The notes under the pieces were generated by a model. That model had not been told where the DNA came from, did not search any database, and saw only the letters and a program-made list of their open reading frames with translations. A program made the translations under genes and the position numbers. Positions 56,089 through 64,000 of a DNA stretch of 64,000 nt are shown piece by piece. How positions within the stretch are numbered: position 1 is the first letter of the stretch; every line of letters starts with the position of its first letter. This DNA comes from Azoarcus sp. (GTDB taxonomy: Bacteria > Pseudomonadota > Gammaproteobacteria > Burkholderiales > Rhodocyclaceae), in NCBI GenBank assembly GCA_031289095.1, contig JAITQD010000105.1:38293-102292 (forward strand), given 5' to 3'.

Positions 56089-56828
56089 TGCAGCAACCAT
56101 TCGGCCACCGCGCCGGTCTGCGCGGTGTGGGTCAGGTCGATCCGTAGCGGCGTGATCGACACCATGCCGTTGGCCACAGCGTGAAAATCCGTGCCCTCGC
56201 CTGCGTCGGCGGCGGGGCCTGCCGCGCCTACCCAATAGACGGTTTCGTTGCGCGGCGTCGTGTCCTGCACCACTGGCTCGGCCTTGTGGCGGCGGCCCAG
56301 GCGGGTCACGCGCGGCGATCCCAGCTTGTCGTGGGGGACGTCCGGCACGTTGACGTTGAGCAATACTGGCTCGTGGAACGGTCTGCGCACGAAGCGGTCG
56401 ACGAGATCAAGCGCCACCCGCGCCGCCGCCGAAAAATCGCTGGCGTCGCGGCTCACCAGCGACACCGCGAACGAGGGCACGCCGAGCAGATAGCCTTCGG
56501 TGGCCGCAGCGACCGTGCCGGAATACACCGTGTCGTCGCCCATGTTGGCGCCGTGGTTGATGCCGGAGATCACCATGTCGGGCAGATCGTCGAACATGCC
56601 GGTCACGGCGAGGTGCACACAATCGCTTGGGGTGCCATTGACGAAATAGAACCCGTTGGCGGCGCGGCGCAAGGTCAGGGGTCGGTCGAGGGTCAGGGAG
56701 TTGCTCGCGCCGCTGCGGTCGCGTTCGGGCGCTACCACCGTGACGTCCGCCACGTCGGCCAGCGCCTGCGCCAGCGCCGCGATTCCGGGGGCGAAATAAC
56801 CGTCGTCGTTACTGACCAGAATGCGCAT
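56085..56828 (-). CDS. surE: 5'/3'-nucleotidase SurE
   Basis: Metal-dependent survival-associated nucleotidase/exopolyphosphatase. Predicted 247 residues beginning [16 protein letters not shown], where Asn and the two Asp bind the metal. [19 protein letters not shown] and [21 protein letters not shown] are signatures. First gene of the surE-pcm-nlpD-rpoS block. The 287 bases upstream, to the msbA stop, hold no recognisable gene. Confidence 0.96.
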   Translation of the reverse strand: MRILVSNDDGYFAPGIAALAQALADVADVTVVAPERDRSGASNSLTLDRPLTLRRAANGFYFVNGTPSDCVHLAVTGMFDDLPDMVISGINHGANMGDDTVYSGTVAAATEGYLLGVPSFAVSLVSRDASDFSAAARVALDLVDRFVRRPFHEPVLLNVNVPDVPHDKLGSPRVTRLGRRHKAEPVVQDTTPRNETVYWVGAAGPAADAGEGTDFHAVANGMVSITPLRIDLTHTAQTGAVAEWLLQ

Positions 56829-57115
56829 TTCGGTTCATCTGCAAGGAGCTTGTTGCTACGGGAACGAGTGATGCTAGCACAGCGGGCCCGGAGACGAACG
56901 CGCTGTGTTCCTGTGCGGGACGGCGACCACGGGTCGAAAAAGAACAGCCGTGCGCGCACAAGGGGTTTGCCACCGTTCGTTGGCGCCGGCCTGGCCTGTT
57001 GTTTGTATGCACCAGCGGTTCGGGCCGGTATCCCTTCGCGCGCTGAAACACCGCCGTGCGCGACCGTAGCGTCAGATTCGCCACGGCACATCGTCGCGGC
57101 ACTTTCAACCAGGTA

Positions 57116-58909
57116 CTAGCCGCTCTCCTTGCCGTTTCCGTCCCCGAACTGCAACGCATGCAGCTTGGCGTAATGTCCGTTGACGGAGATCAGTTCGGCG
57201 TGAGCGCCACGCTCGACGATGCGCCCCTGATCCATCACCAGGATCAGGTCGGCGCGCTCGATCGTCGACAGGCGATGCGCGATCACCAATGTGCTGCGGC
57301 CACGGGAAAGGCGGTCGATAGCGCTCTGGATGTGGCGCTCTGCCTCGGTGTCGAGCGCGGAGGTCGCCTCGTCGAGAATCAGGATTGGCGCATCCTTGAG
57401 CAGGGCGCGTGCGATCGCCAGGCGCTGACGCTGGCCGCCCGACAGCGTGACGCCGTTTTCGCCGATCTCGGTGTCGAAGCCCTGCGGCAGGCGGTCGATG
57501 AATTCGCGCGCGTCGGCGGCTTCGGCGGCACGTTCGACTTCGGCGCGCGGTGCGCCCGCCAGCTCGCCGTAGGCGATATTGTCGGCAATGGTGCCGTTGA
57601 ACAGCGTCACCTGCTGGGTGACGAGGGCGATGTGGTGACGCAGGTTGAGCAGGGTGTAATCGGCGACGTCGACACCGTCGATGAGGATCTGGCCTTGCGA
57701 ATGTGAGTAGAAACGCGGAATCAGGCTGGCGAGCGTCGATTTGCCGCTGCCGGAACGGCCCACCAGCGCCACCATCTGGCCGGGGGCAATCTCGAAGTTC
57801 AGTCCGTCGAGCACCCGCTGTTCGTGGCCGGGATAGTTGAAGACGAGATCGCGCACCACGATGTGGCCCGTCACCCGCTCGCGCGTCACGGAGCCGGTAT
57901 CGGGTTCGACCGGTTCGTCGAGTTGCGAGAAGATGCTTTCGGCCCCGGCGACGCCCTTCTGGATGGTGGAGCTGGTTTCCGACAGTTGCCGGATCGGTTT
58001 GGGCAATAACCCCGCCGCGGTGATGTAGGCCACGAGGTCGCCTGCGCTTGCGCCGCCGCGCAGCCACAGCACCAGAAACAGCACCACCGCCATCGCTGAA
58101 TACGTGACCAGTTGCAGGGACGGGGTGTAGCTCGCGCCGGTCTTGACCATGCGCAACTGCTTTTTGGTGTTTTCGGTGCTGGCTTGCAGGAAGCGTTCCG
58201 ATTCGTAAGCCTCGCCGCCGAAACTGCGCACCACCCGATAACCGTGGATCGTCTCGGAAGCGACGTGGGTGACGTCGCCCATCGCTACCTGGATTTGCCG
58301 CGCCTGCTTTCGGAACTTGCGGCTGGCCTTGCTGACCATTGCGCCGATCAGCGGCAGAATCGCCATCATCACCAGGGTCAGAAGCCAGTTCATCCACAGC
58401 AGATAGCCGAACAGGAAGACCACGGTCAGCCCTTCGCGGATCACTACCTTGATTGCATCGGTGGCCGCACCCGTGACCATGGTGACATCGAAAGTGATGC
58501 GCGAGATCAGGTGACCGGAATTGTGGCTGTCGAACCAAGCGTTCGGCAGTTGCAACAGCTTGTCGAACAGGGACAGACGCAGGTCATGCACGAGTCCGAG
58601 CGAGACGCAGGCGATGAAATAATTACCCAGATAGGAACCCAGTCCCTGCCAGATGGCGATGATGATGATCGCCAGCGGCACCGCGTGCATCAGGGCGAGC
58701 CCTTCAAACAGCGGCACGCCGTGCAGCGTCGCCTGAGTGGGGTCGACAAGGCCGTCGACGAAGTACTTGAGCACGGCGGCCAGCATCGGCTGCGAGGATG
58801 CGAAGATGAGAAAACCGAAGATGCTGATGCCGAACTGCGCCACGAACGGGCGAATGTAGCCGAGAAGGCGGAAGTAGATTTTCAGGCTGGAGACAGGTGC
58901 GGTCGACAT
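57116..58909 (-). CDS. msbA: lipid A export ATP-binding/permease MsbA
   Basis: Homodimeric ABC exporter that flips lipid A-core across the inner membrane. Predicted 597 residues: transmembrane domain (about 15-320, six helices) and nucleotide-binding domain with Walker A GRSGSGKST, Q-loop, signature LSGGQRQR, Walker B ILILDEATSALD and H-loop IAHRLST. The length and the overall match fit MsbA rather than a generic exporter, and LPS genes are in the same window. It lies 60 bases after amiC on the minus strand. Confidence 0.92.
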   Translation of the reverse strand: MSTAPVSSLKIYFRLLGYIRPFVAQFGISIFGFLIFASSQPMLAAVLKYFVDGLVDPTQATLHGVPLFEGLALMHAVPLAIIIIAIWQGLGSYLGNYFIACVSLGLVHDLRLSLFDKLLQLPNAWFDSHNSGHLISRITFDVTMVTGAATDAIKVVIREGLTVVFLFGYLLWMNWLLTLVMMAILPLIGAMVSKASRKFRKQARQIQVAMGDVTHVASETIHGYRVVRSFGGEAYESERFLQASTENTKKQLRMVKTGASYTPSLQLVTYSAMAVVLFLVLWLRGGASAGDLVAYITAAGLLPKPIRQLSETSSTIQKGVAGAESIFSQLDEPVEPDTGSVTRERVTGHIVVRDLVFNYPGHEQRVLDGLNFEIAPGQMVALVGRSGSGKSTLASLIPRFYSHSQGQILIDGVDVADYTLLNLRHHIALVTQQVTLFNGTIADNIAYGELAGAPRAEVERAAEAADAREFIDRLPQGFDTEIGENGVTLSGGQRQRLAIARALLKDAPILILDEATSALDTEAERHIQSAIDRLSRGRSTLVIAHRLSTIERADLILVMDQGRIVERGAHAELISVNGHYAKLHALQFGDGNGKESG

Positions 58910-58969
58910 TCAGGGGCAGCGCGGCGAGAGAAAAAACGCGGGAAACGCGATGTTAGCATGGGGCTTTTC

Positions 58970-60340
58970 TCATCCCGCCCGCGCCACGGGCGTGCGCTGC
59001 ATCGGCGGGTTGTTGTCGAAGTAGCGCCGGATGCCGCGCAGGATGGCGTCGGCCATTTTTTCCTGGTAGGTATTGTCGTTGAGGCGCGCTTCTTCTTCGG
59101 GATTACTGATGAAGGCGGTTTCGACCAGAATCGACGGGATGTCCGGCGCTTTCAGCACCGCGAAGCCCGCCTGTTCGACAGCGCCCTTGTGCAGGGTGTT
59201 GATGTCGCCCAGGGCGGCGAGCACGGCGCGGCCCAGCTTGATGCTGTCGTTGATCGTCGCTGCCAGCGAGAGATCGAGCAGGGTGCGGGCAAGGTGGCTG
59301 TCCTGGCGGGCGAGGTTGATGCCGCCGATCAGGTCGGAGTTGTTTTCCCGCTGCGCCAGCCAGCGCGCCGCCGAACTGGAAGCGCCTTTTTCAGAGAGTA
59401 CGAACACCGAACTGCCGCGTGCTTCCGGGCGCACGAAGGCATCCGCGTGCACCGAAACGAACAGGTCGGCATGCACCTGGCGGGCGCGATTCACCCGTTG
59501 CGCCAGCGGCACAAAGTAATCGCCATCGCGTGTGAGCATGGCGCGCATGCCGGGCGTGTCGTCGATCTTGCGCTTGAGGCGGCGGGCGATACTCAGGGTC
59601 ACGTTTTTTTCGTAGCTGCCGCGCTGGCCGACCGCGCCGGGGTCTTCGCCGCCGTGACCGGGATCGAGCGCAATTGTAAACAGCCGCTTGACCTTGCGGT
59701 CGTTGGCGGGCGGCGCGTTGCGGGCCTTGGCGTTTCCGGTGGACGCGGCGGGCTTTTCCGGCGGTTTTTCCACAACCGGCGTCGCGGGCGCGGTGGCATT
59801 TGCGCTTTCGCCCGCTGCCGCGTCCATGGGCGAAGATTTCTGGATCAGCGCCAGCACGGGATCGAACGGCTCCGTGGAATAGAGGTCGACCACCAGCCGG
59901 TGCCCGTATTCGCCGACGGGATCGAGCGTGAAAATCTGCGGGTTTATTTCCGTTTTCAGCTCAATCACCACCCGCACAACGCCGGGCCGGTTCTGCCCCG
60001 CGCGGATGAGCCTGATGTACGGATCGTCATCCAGCACCTTGCCGAAGAGGTTGAGCAACACACTTTCGAGGTCGACGCCTTCCATGTCGACTACGAGGCG
60101 TTCGGGGTCTTTCAGCAGCAAATGCCTGAATACCAGCTTGTGACGGCTCTCGAAAGTGATGCGGGTGTATTCCTCGGCAGGCCAGACCCGCAACGCCAGC
60201 AGGCTACTGCCAGCGGCCATGACACCGGTCGGGGTGACGAGCAGGGCAAACGTCGCGCCAGCGTATTTCAGCAGCGCGCGCCGGTTCAACCGGGGGCCGC
60301 CCGTGCTGTTTTCGTCGTGTCCGTGAGTCGTTTCACGCAT
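58970..60340 (-). CDS. amiC: N-acetylmuramoyl-L-alanine amidase AmiC
   Basis: Periplasmic zinc amidase that splits septal peptidoglycan. Predicted 456 residues: Tat-type signal (NRRALLKYAGATFALL), AMIN domain (about 50-150), a Pro/Ala/Lys linker, and Amidase_3 (about 225-445) with zinc ligands in DPGHGGEDPGAVG, GSYEKNV and FVSVHADA, and catalytic Glu in LVETAFISN. Its activators EnvC and NlpD are encoded in the same window. The start lies inside the end of tsaE: 55 bases overlap. Confidence 0.93.
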   Translation of the reverse strand: MRETTHGHDENSTGGPRLNRRALLKYAGATFALLVTPTGVMAAGSSLLALRVWPAEEYTRITFESRHKLVFRHLLLKDPERLVVDMEGVDLESVLLNLFGKVLDDDPYIRLIRAGQNRPGVVRVVIELKTEINPQIFTLDPVGEYGHRLVVDLYSTEPFDPVLALIQKSSPMDAAAGESANATAPATPVVEKPPEKPAASTGNAKARNAPPANDRKVKRLFTIALDPGHGGEDPGAVGQRGSYEKNVTLSIARRLKRKIDDTPGMRAMLTRDGDYFVPLAQRVNRARQVHADLFVSVHADAFVRPEARGSSVFVLSEKGASSSAARWLAQRENNSDLIGGINLARQDSHLARTLLDLSLAATINDSIKLGRAVLAALGDINTLHKGAVEQAGFAVLKAPDIPSILVETAFISNPEEEARLNDNTYQEKMADAILRGIRRYFDNNPPMQRTPVARAG

Positions 60341-60810
60341 GTCCGTCCGGCTTCCGTGCTTGCTTGAACCGTCGCCGCCCGCCCGCCGTTCCGGGCCGCG
60401 AGGGCGATGACGATATCGGGCGACGCCAAGTAAGGGGCCGCCTGCTGCGGCCATTCCACGAGGCAGATGCCCGCCCCCGAAAAATACTCGTCAAGCCCCG
60501 CATCGAGGAATTCATCGGGACTCGTCAGACGATAAAAATCAAAGTGATACAGCGTTATTTTAGAAACCGTGTAAGGTTCAATCAAGGTGTATGTTGGACT
60601 TTTCACCGTTCCGGCGAACCCCAATGCCCGCAATATACCCCGGACGAGCGTCGTTTTACCGCTTCCAAGATCGCCTTCGAGCCAGATTTTCAGTCCCGGC
60701 GCGAGGGCGGCGGCGAGCCGCGCGCCCAACGCCAGCGTGGCCGCCTCGTCGACAAGCTGTGTGCGTGCGGCAAGCTCGTTATCATCGGAACAATGAGTAA
60801 AAGTAATCAT
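60286..60810 (-). CDS. tsaE: tRNA threonylcarbamoyladenosine ATPase TsaE
   Basis: P-loop ATPase required with TsaB/TsaD for t6A37 formation. Predicted 174 residues. Walker A is in WLEGDLGSGKTTLVRGIL; VKSPTYTLIEPY and LYHFDFYRL are family marks; CLVEWPQQ is the Walker-B region. The C-terminal tail of about 30 residues overlaps amiC. The ATG at 60810 lies inside the first codons of the oppositely directed queG, an 18-base head-to-head overlap. TcdA at 10.5-11.3 kb acts later on the same modified base. Confidence 0.93.
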   Translation of the reverse strand: MITFTHCSDDNELAARTQLVDEAATLALGARLAAALAPGLKIWLEGDLGSGKTTLVRGILRALGFAGTVKSPTYTLIEPYTVSKITLYHFDFYRLTSPDEFLDAGLDEYFSGAGICLVEWPQQAAPYLASPDIVIALAARNGGRAATVQASTEAGRTCVKRLTDTTKTARAAPG

Positions 60811-61893
60811 CTGGGTCACTCTGCGGACAACGTTGCGACGCAAGCGAACCTGGTCGGACTCGCCGCAGCCATCCGTCAATGGGCGGCGGAACTGGGCTTT
60901 GCGGCGCTGACGGTTGCCGACGCCGACTTGTCCGGGGCGGACGCAGGGTTGCGGCGCTGGCTGGCGGCGGGCTGCCAGGGCGACATGCATTATATGACGC
61001 ACCATGTCGACAAACGAACGCGCCCCGCCGCGCTCGTCCCCGGCACGCGGCGGGTGATTCTGGCGCGCATGGATTACTTTCCCGCCGCCGCCGCGCCCCC
61101 TGCGGAAGTGCTCGCGGACGGAACACTCGCCTACGTCTCGCGCTACGCCCTCGGGCGCGACTATCACAAAGTCATGCGCACTCGCTTGCAGGAACTGGCC
61201 GGGCGCATCGCGCGAGCCGTGCCGGTGCAATACCGGGTTTTCACCGACTCCGCCCCCGTGCTCGAAGTGGAACTGGCGCAGCGCGCCGGACTGGGCTGGC
61301 GCGGCAAGCACACCCTGCTGATCGGGCGGGAGGCGGGATCGTACTTCTTTCTTGGCGAAATCTTCATCGACCTGCCCTTGCCGGTGGATAACCCCGAACC
61401 CGGCCATTGCGGGCGTTGCGACGCCTGCCTCGCGGCCTGCCCGACCGGGGCCATCGTCGCGCCGTACCGGCTCGATGCGCGGCGCTGCATCTCCTACCTG
61501 ACCATCGAACATCCCGGCCCGATTCCCGAACCCCTGCGTCCCTTGATCGGCAATCGCATCTACGGCTGCGACGACTGCCAACTCGCCTGCCCATGGAACC
61601 GCTTCGCGCGCCCGGGGCGGATCGCGGATTTTGCCGTGCGTCACGGTCTCGACCGTGCGCCGCTGGCAAGCCTTTTTGCCTGGAGCGAAGCGGAATTCCT
61701 CGAACGCACCGCTGGCAGCGCCATTCACCGCATCGGTCACGAACGCTGGCTGCGCAACCTTGCGGTGGCGCTCGGCAATGCGCCCGCCACGCCGGAAACC
61801 CTCGCGGCCCTGCATGCGCGCGCCGCCGATCCCTCACCGCTCGTACGCATGCACACGCACTGGGCATTGCGTTGTCACGAGGATCGGGATTGA
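60793..61893 (+). CDS. queG: epoxyqueuosine reductase QueG
   Basis: Cobalamin- and [4Fe-4S]-dependent enzyme that performs the last step of queuosine synthesis on tRNA. Predicted 366 residues. Cluster motifs: CGRCDACLAACPTGAI and CDDCQLACPWN. The active-site region VFTDSAPVLEVELAQRAGLGWRGKHT is diagnostic. The C-terminal HEAT-like helices end the protein. The ATG at 60793 overlaps the tsaE start by 18 bases; no later ATG precedes conserved sequence, so the overlap seems real. Confidence 0.93.
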   Translation: MSKSNHLGHSADNVATQANLVGLAAAIRQWAAELGFAALTVADADLSGADAGLRRWLAAGCQGDMHYMTHHVDKRTRPAALVPGTRRVILARMDYFPAAAAPPAEVLADGTLAYVSRYALGRDYHKVMRTRLQELAGRIARAVPVQYRVFTDSAPVLEVELAQRAGLGWRGKHTLLIGREAGSYFFLGEIFIDLPLPVDNPEPGHCGRCDACLAACPTGAIVAPYRLDARRCISYLTIEHPGPIPEPLRPLIGNRIYGCDDCQLACPWNRFARPGRIADFAVRHGLDRAPLASLFAWSEAEFLERTAGSAIHRIGHERWLRNLAVALGNAPATPETLAALHARAADPSPLVRMHTHWALRCHEDRD

Positions 61894-61951
61894 CGGGATG
61901 ACCGGTGCGCGTCCAGAATTTTCAAACCACTCCCCCGGAAGAGAGAAAAAA

Positions 61952-62275
61952 ATGAATGTTCGGAACCGCATCCACGAGCAAGTCACCGTCAATCCCGTGG
62001 TGCTGTACATGAAAGGGACGCCGCAGTTTCCGCAATGCGGCTTTTCGTCGAGCGCCGTGCAGATGCTCAAATCCTGCGGCGTAAAAGACTTCGTAGCGGT
62101 CAACGTCCTCGCCGACGAAGAAATCCGCCAGGGCGTCAAGGGATACGCCAATTGGCCGACCATTCCCCAGCTCTACATCGGGGGCGAATTCATCGGCGGC
62201 AGCGACATCATGCGCGAAATGCAGGAGAACGGCGAATTGCAGGTGCTGCTCAGAAACGCCGGGGTCATCGCCTGA
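61952..62275 (+). CDS. grxD: monothiol glutaredoxin Grx4
   Basis: CGFS-type glutaredoxin that binds and transfers [2Fe-2S] clusters with glutathione. Predicted 107 residues. The active site is PQCGFSSSAVQ, preceded by VLYMKGTPQFP; WPTIPQLYIGGEFIGGSDIM completes the GSH site. A purine-rich AGAGAGAAAAAA leads into the ATG. It is 58 bases downstream of queG, itself a 4Fe-4S enzyme. Confidence 0.95.
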   Translation: MNVRNRIHEQVTVNPVVLYMKGTPQFPQCGFSSSAVQMLKSCGVKDFVAVNVLADEEIRQGVKGYANWPTIPQLYIGGEFIGGSDIMREMQENGELQVLLRNAGVIA

Positions 62276-62319
62276 ACAAGCGTGCCAGAAATGCCGGTTT
62301 CACCGAAGGAGGGCCGTTC

Positions 62320-63516
62320 ATGTATACATCATATTCTGCGCGTACCATGCTGGTTGCCGTCATGTGCTGCGTAGCGGGTTGCCAATCCGGAACCGTTGCT
62401 CCCGTGACGGAGGGGATGTCCATGCAGGCGGATACCGCCGTTCTTTCCGGGGCCGCGCCGGAACCGGCGGCGGACGCCCGTTTCGGCTTCGCCATACTCG
62501 GGCAACTGGCTGCGGGCCGGGATGCCGGCAACGTCCTGATCGCGCCGCGCAACATCCGCAGCGCGCTCGCGGCGGTCGCCGTGGGCGCGGAAGGCGAAAC
62601 CGGCAGCGAAATCGTCACGCGCACCAACTCGTACGACGACATCGACAACGCGCCGGGCAAGAGCTTTCGCAACGCGCTCCACATCTGGGTCTGGCCGGGA
62701 CAGGCGCTGAAGGAAGACTTCCGCGCCCATTTCAAGGACGCGCGCATCGACAGCACCGCCCCGGACGACGCCCCCGCCATCGTCAATGCCTATGTGCGCG
62801 AGCGCACGGGCGGCAAAATAGACGAAATCCTGACCAGTGCGCCAGAAGGCATTGGCATCGTGCTGACCACCGTGTTTGATTTCGAGGGGAAATGGCGCTT
62901 CGCCTTCGACCCCAAACAATCGTACGACGACAATTTTTTCGTCGCGCCGGATGCGCCGCTCACTGTGCGCTTCATGGCGCGACGCGGGGAATACCACTAC
63001 GCCGAAACGGATGAGGGGCAGATCGTACGTCTGCCGTACCGGGACGATGGCCTGGTGATGACGCTTTTCCTGCCGAAAGCCCCGCTGCGCGTCGAAGACT
63101 GGCTACAGGCGGGCACGGGCGAAGCGTGGCAGGCGCTCGTCGCCGCCATGACCCCGCATGACGGCCTGGTGGCGTTGCCGCGCCTGAAGTCCCTCTTTTC
63201 CGCCGAACTGACGCAAGCCTTGCAGGCCCTCGGCATCCGGCGCGCCTTCACCAGCGCCGCCGAATTCACCGGCATCCTGGACGCCCCCCTGAAGATCGAC
63301 CGTGTGTTGCACAAGGCCATGCTCAAGATCGACGAGCAGGGCACGGAAGCCGCCGCCGCCACCTCGATCGGCATGCGCGCCACGGCCATGCAGATCAACA
63401 GGCCCGAGCCGTTCGAGATGAAACTCGACCGCCCCTTCCTGCTGACCATTGGCGACGCGCTCAATCGCAAGATCCTGTTCATGGGGGTCGTGCGGGAGCC
63501 GGGCGAGGAAAAATAA
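62320..63516 (+). CDS. serpin-family lipoprotein
   Basis: Predicted 398-residue serine protease inhibitor-fold protein anchored as a lipoprotein (lipobox VAGC within the first 25 residues). Serpin marks: NVLIAPRNIRSALAAVAVGAEGET, TTVFDFEGKWRFAFD, LPYRDDGLVMTLFLP, VLHKAMLKIDEQGTEAAAAT and FLLTIGDALNRKILFMGVV. The hinge EQGTEAAAAT matches the inhibitory consensus, so the reactive loop should insert after cleavage; counting from Gly341, P1 falls at about Thr355 (within Arg353-Met357). The helix D-E region is shorter than usual. GAAGGAGGG precedes the ATG. Serpins are uncommon in betaproteobacteria. Confidence 0.87.
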   Translation: MYTSYSARTMLVAVMCCVAGCQSGTVAPVTEGMSMQADTAVLSGAAPEPAADARFGFAILGQLAAGRDAGNVLIAPRNIRSALAAVAVGAEGETGSEIVTRTNSYDDIDNAPGKSFRNALHIWVWPGQALKEDFRAHFKDARIDSTAPDDAPAIVNAYVRERTGGKIDEILTSAPEGIGIVLTTVFDFEGKWRFAFDPKQSYDDNFFVAPDAPLTVRFMARRGEYHYAETDEGQIVRLPYRDDGLVMTLFLPKAPLRVEDWLQAGTGEAWQALVAAMTPHDGLVALPRLKSLFSAELTQALQALGIRRAFTSAAEFTGILDAPLKIDRVLHKAMLKIDEQGTEAAAATSIGMRATAMQINRPEPFEMKLDRPFLLTIGDALNRKILFMGVVREPGEEK

Positions 63517-63546
63517 CGGGTATTCGTAAAAGTGTGTTCTTTCTCC

Positions 63547-63766
63547 ATGCTTCATCGTCACCTCAACCATCAGCGCCTCACCCTCGCCGCTATCGACGAC
63601 GTGATCTCTCGTGGTCGATGGCGGGATTGGGGCCGACCTGCGCCGGGCGGTTCTGGCTGAACGCAGCCTTCTGGACAAGGTGGAGCGAGTCTGCTGCCCT
63701 TACGCTTCCGACCTCTACGCGCAACGCCATCATTTCTGGATGCACTATGGAAGCAGATCATTCTGA
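63547..63766 (+). pseudogene. frameshifted small gene of unknown function
   Basis: The first frame starts at 63547 (MLHRHLNHQRLTLAAIDD, continuing VISRGRWRDW) and stops at 63660. From 63632 the next frame continues coherently (ADLRRAVLAERSLLDKVERV, then YAQRHHFWMHY) to a stop at 63766. The two halves meet at a run of four G (TTGGGGCC). Removing one G joins them into a single protein of about 72 residues. No domain is recognised, and no start follows the shift. It is either a real loss-of-function mutation or a homopolymer sequencing error. Confidence 0.6.
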
Positions 63767-63885
63767 CGACGAGATGGCGCCATGATCGGCCAGCAAGTCA
63801 TTCCGCACCAGAAACGGAGATCTGGTAACGGTCAGCGATTGTGATCGTTGCGGGCACAAGGAAGACAGACTTTTTCATGGGAACA

Positions 63886-64000
63886 TCACTTTTCATCTTT
63901 CTCAATTTCCTTTTGCGCCTTTTTCTCTCTTTGTTCTTTGAGAGCTTTTGCCCTGTCAACGACAGTCATGACTATCTTTTCAAGTTCTTGGCTGTGAAAC
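63886..64000 (-). CDS. C-terminal end of an unknown charged protein
   Basis: An open frame enters from the right edge on the minus strand and ends at 63886. The visible 37 residues (FHSQELEKIVMTVVDRAKAL, then a Lys/Glu/Gln-rich end finishing KEIEKDEK) predict a single charged helix or coiled coil. Base composition is clearly lower in GC than the rest of the window. The rest of the gene is outside, so no function can be given. Confidence 0.5.
   Translation of the reverse strand, partial: FHSQELEKIVMTVVDRAKALKEQREKKAQKEIEKDEK

Noticed and set aside
58112..60367. 751-codon open frame on the plus strand
   Set aside because: Antisense of msbA and amiC; His/Arg/Gly-rich translation without family motifs.

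Overview
The window is a GC-rich chromosomal segment of a Gram-negative bacterium, most likely a betaproteobacterium of the Rhodocyclales type. This assignment is inferred from gene content and order: gpsA-SH3-secB-grxC-rhodanese opposite gpmA; xseB-ispA-dxs-folE2 followed by pilS-pilR; surE-pcm-nlpD-rpoS; ribF-ileS-lspA-fkpB-ispH; and a heptose-type LPS core operon rich in sugar kinases. Almost all of it is ordinary housekeeping chromosome with tight spacing and many ATGA overlaps. I saw no rRNA, tRNA, CRISPR array, insertion sequence or origin.

Layout. 0-3.2 kb: the end of an FTR1 iron permease, an EexN-like lipoprotein, and a lower-GC pair made of an SPFH/Band-7 protein and a small coiled-coil membrane protein. 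3.2-12.4 kb: trmL; the gpsA-to-rhodanese operon with an ArsR regulator; gpmA, envC, ctpA, tcdA, cbiX; and one unknown proline-tailed protein. 12.6-22 kb: LPS core genes rfaE1, rfaD, waaF, waaC, waaG and three successive kinase genes, interrupted between waaF and waaC by an AT-rich type VI secretion amidase effector and its immunity protein. 22-25.3 kb: a selenium cluster (mnmH, selD, YedE transporter). 25.4-39.6 kb: pilR, pilS, MEP/isoprenoid genes, a Rieske oxygenase, then ispH, fkpB, lspA, ileS and ribF. 39.8-45.4 kb: an Rpn-type nuclease, a porin, an isolated FecCD permease coupled to an MFS protein, and a DMT transporter. 45.5-53.4 kb: PilZ proteins, dsbA, a SPOR protein, argS, a nuclease, dsbB, azoR and the mtnA-class II aldolase pair. 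53.5-63.5 kb: rpoS, nlpD, pcm, surE, msbA, amiC, tsaE, queG, grxD and a serpin-like lipoprotein. The right end is lower in GC and holds a frameshifted small gene and a truncated charged protein.

How the genes work together. Envelope building dominates. Heptose activation and transfer, core phosphorylation and lipid A flipping (MsbA) build LPS. EnvC, NlpD, AmiC and the SPOR protein belong to septal peptidoglycan splitting. SecB, LspA, DsbA and DsbB serve export and folding. Rhodanese, Grx3 and an ArsR regulator with BigR/SqrR-type cysteine spacing suggest a sulfane-sulfur response. The most distinctive items are the Tae4/Tai4 pair inside the LPS locus, the 21-bp palindrome in front of the ArsR gene, the tandem-domain LPS kinase, and a lipoprotein serpin with an intact inhibitory hinge.
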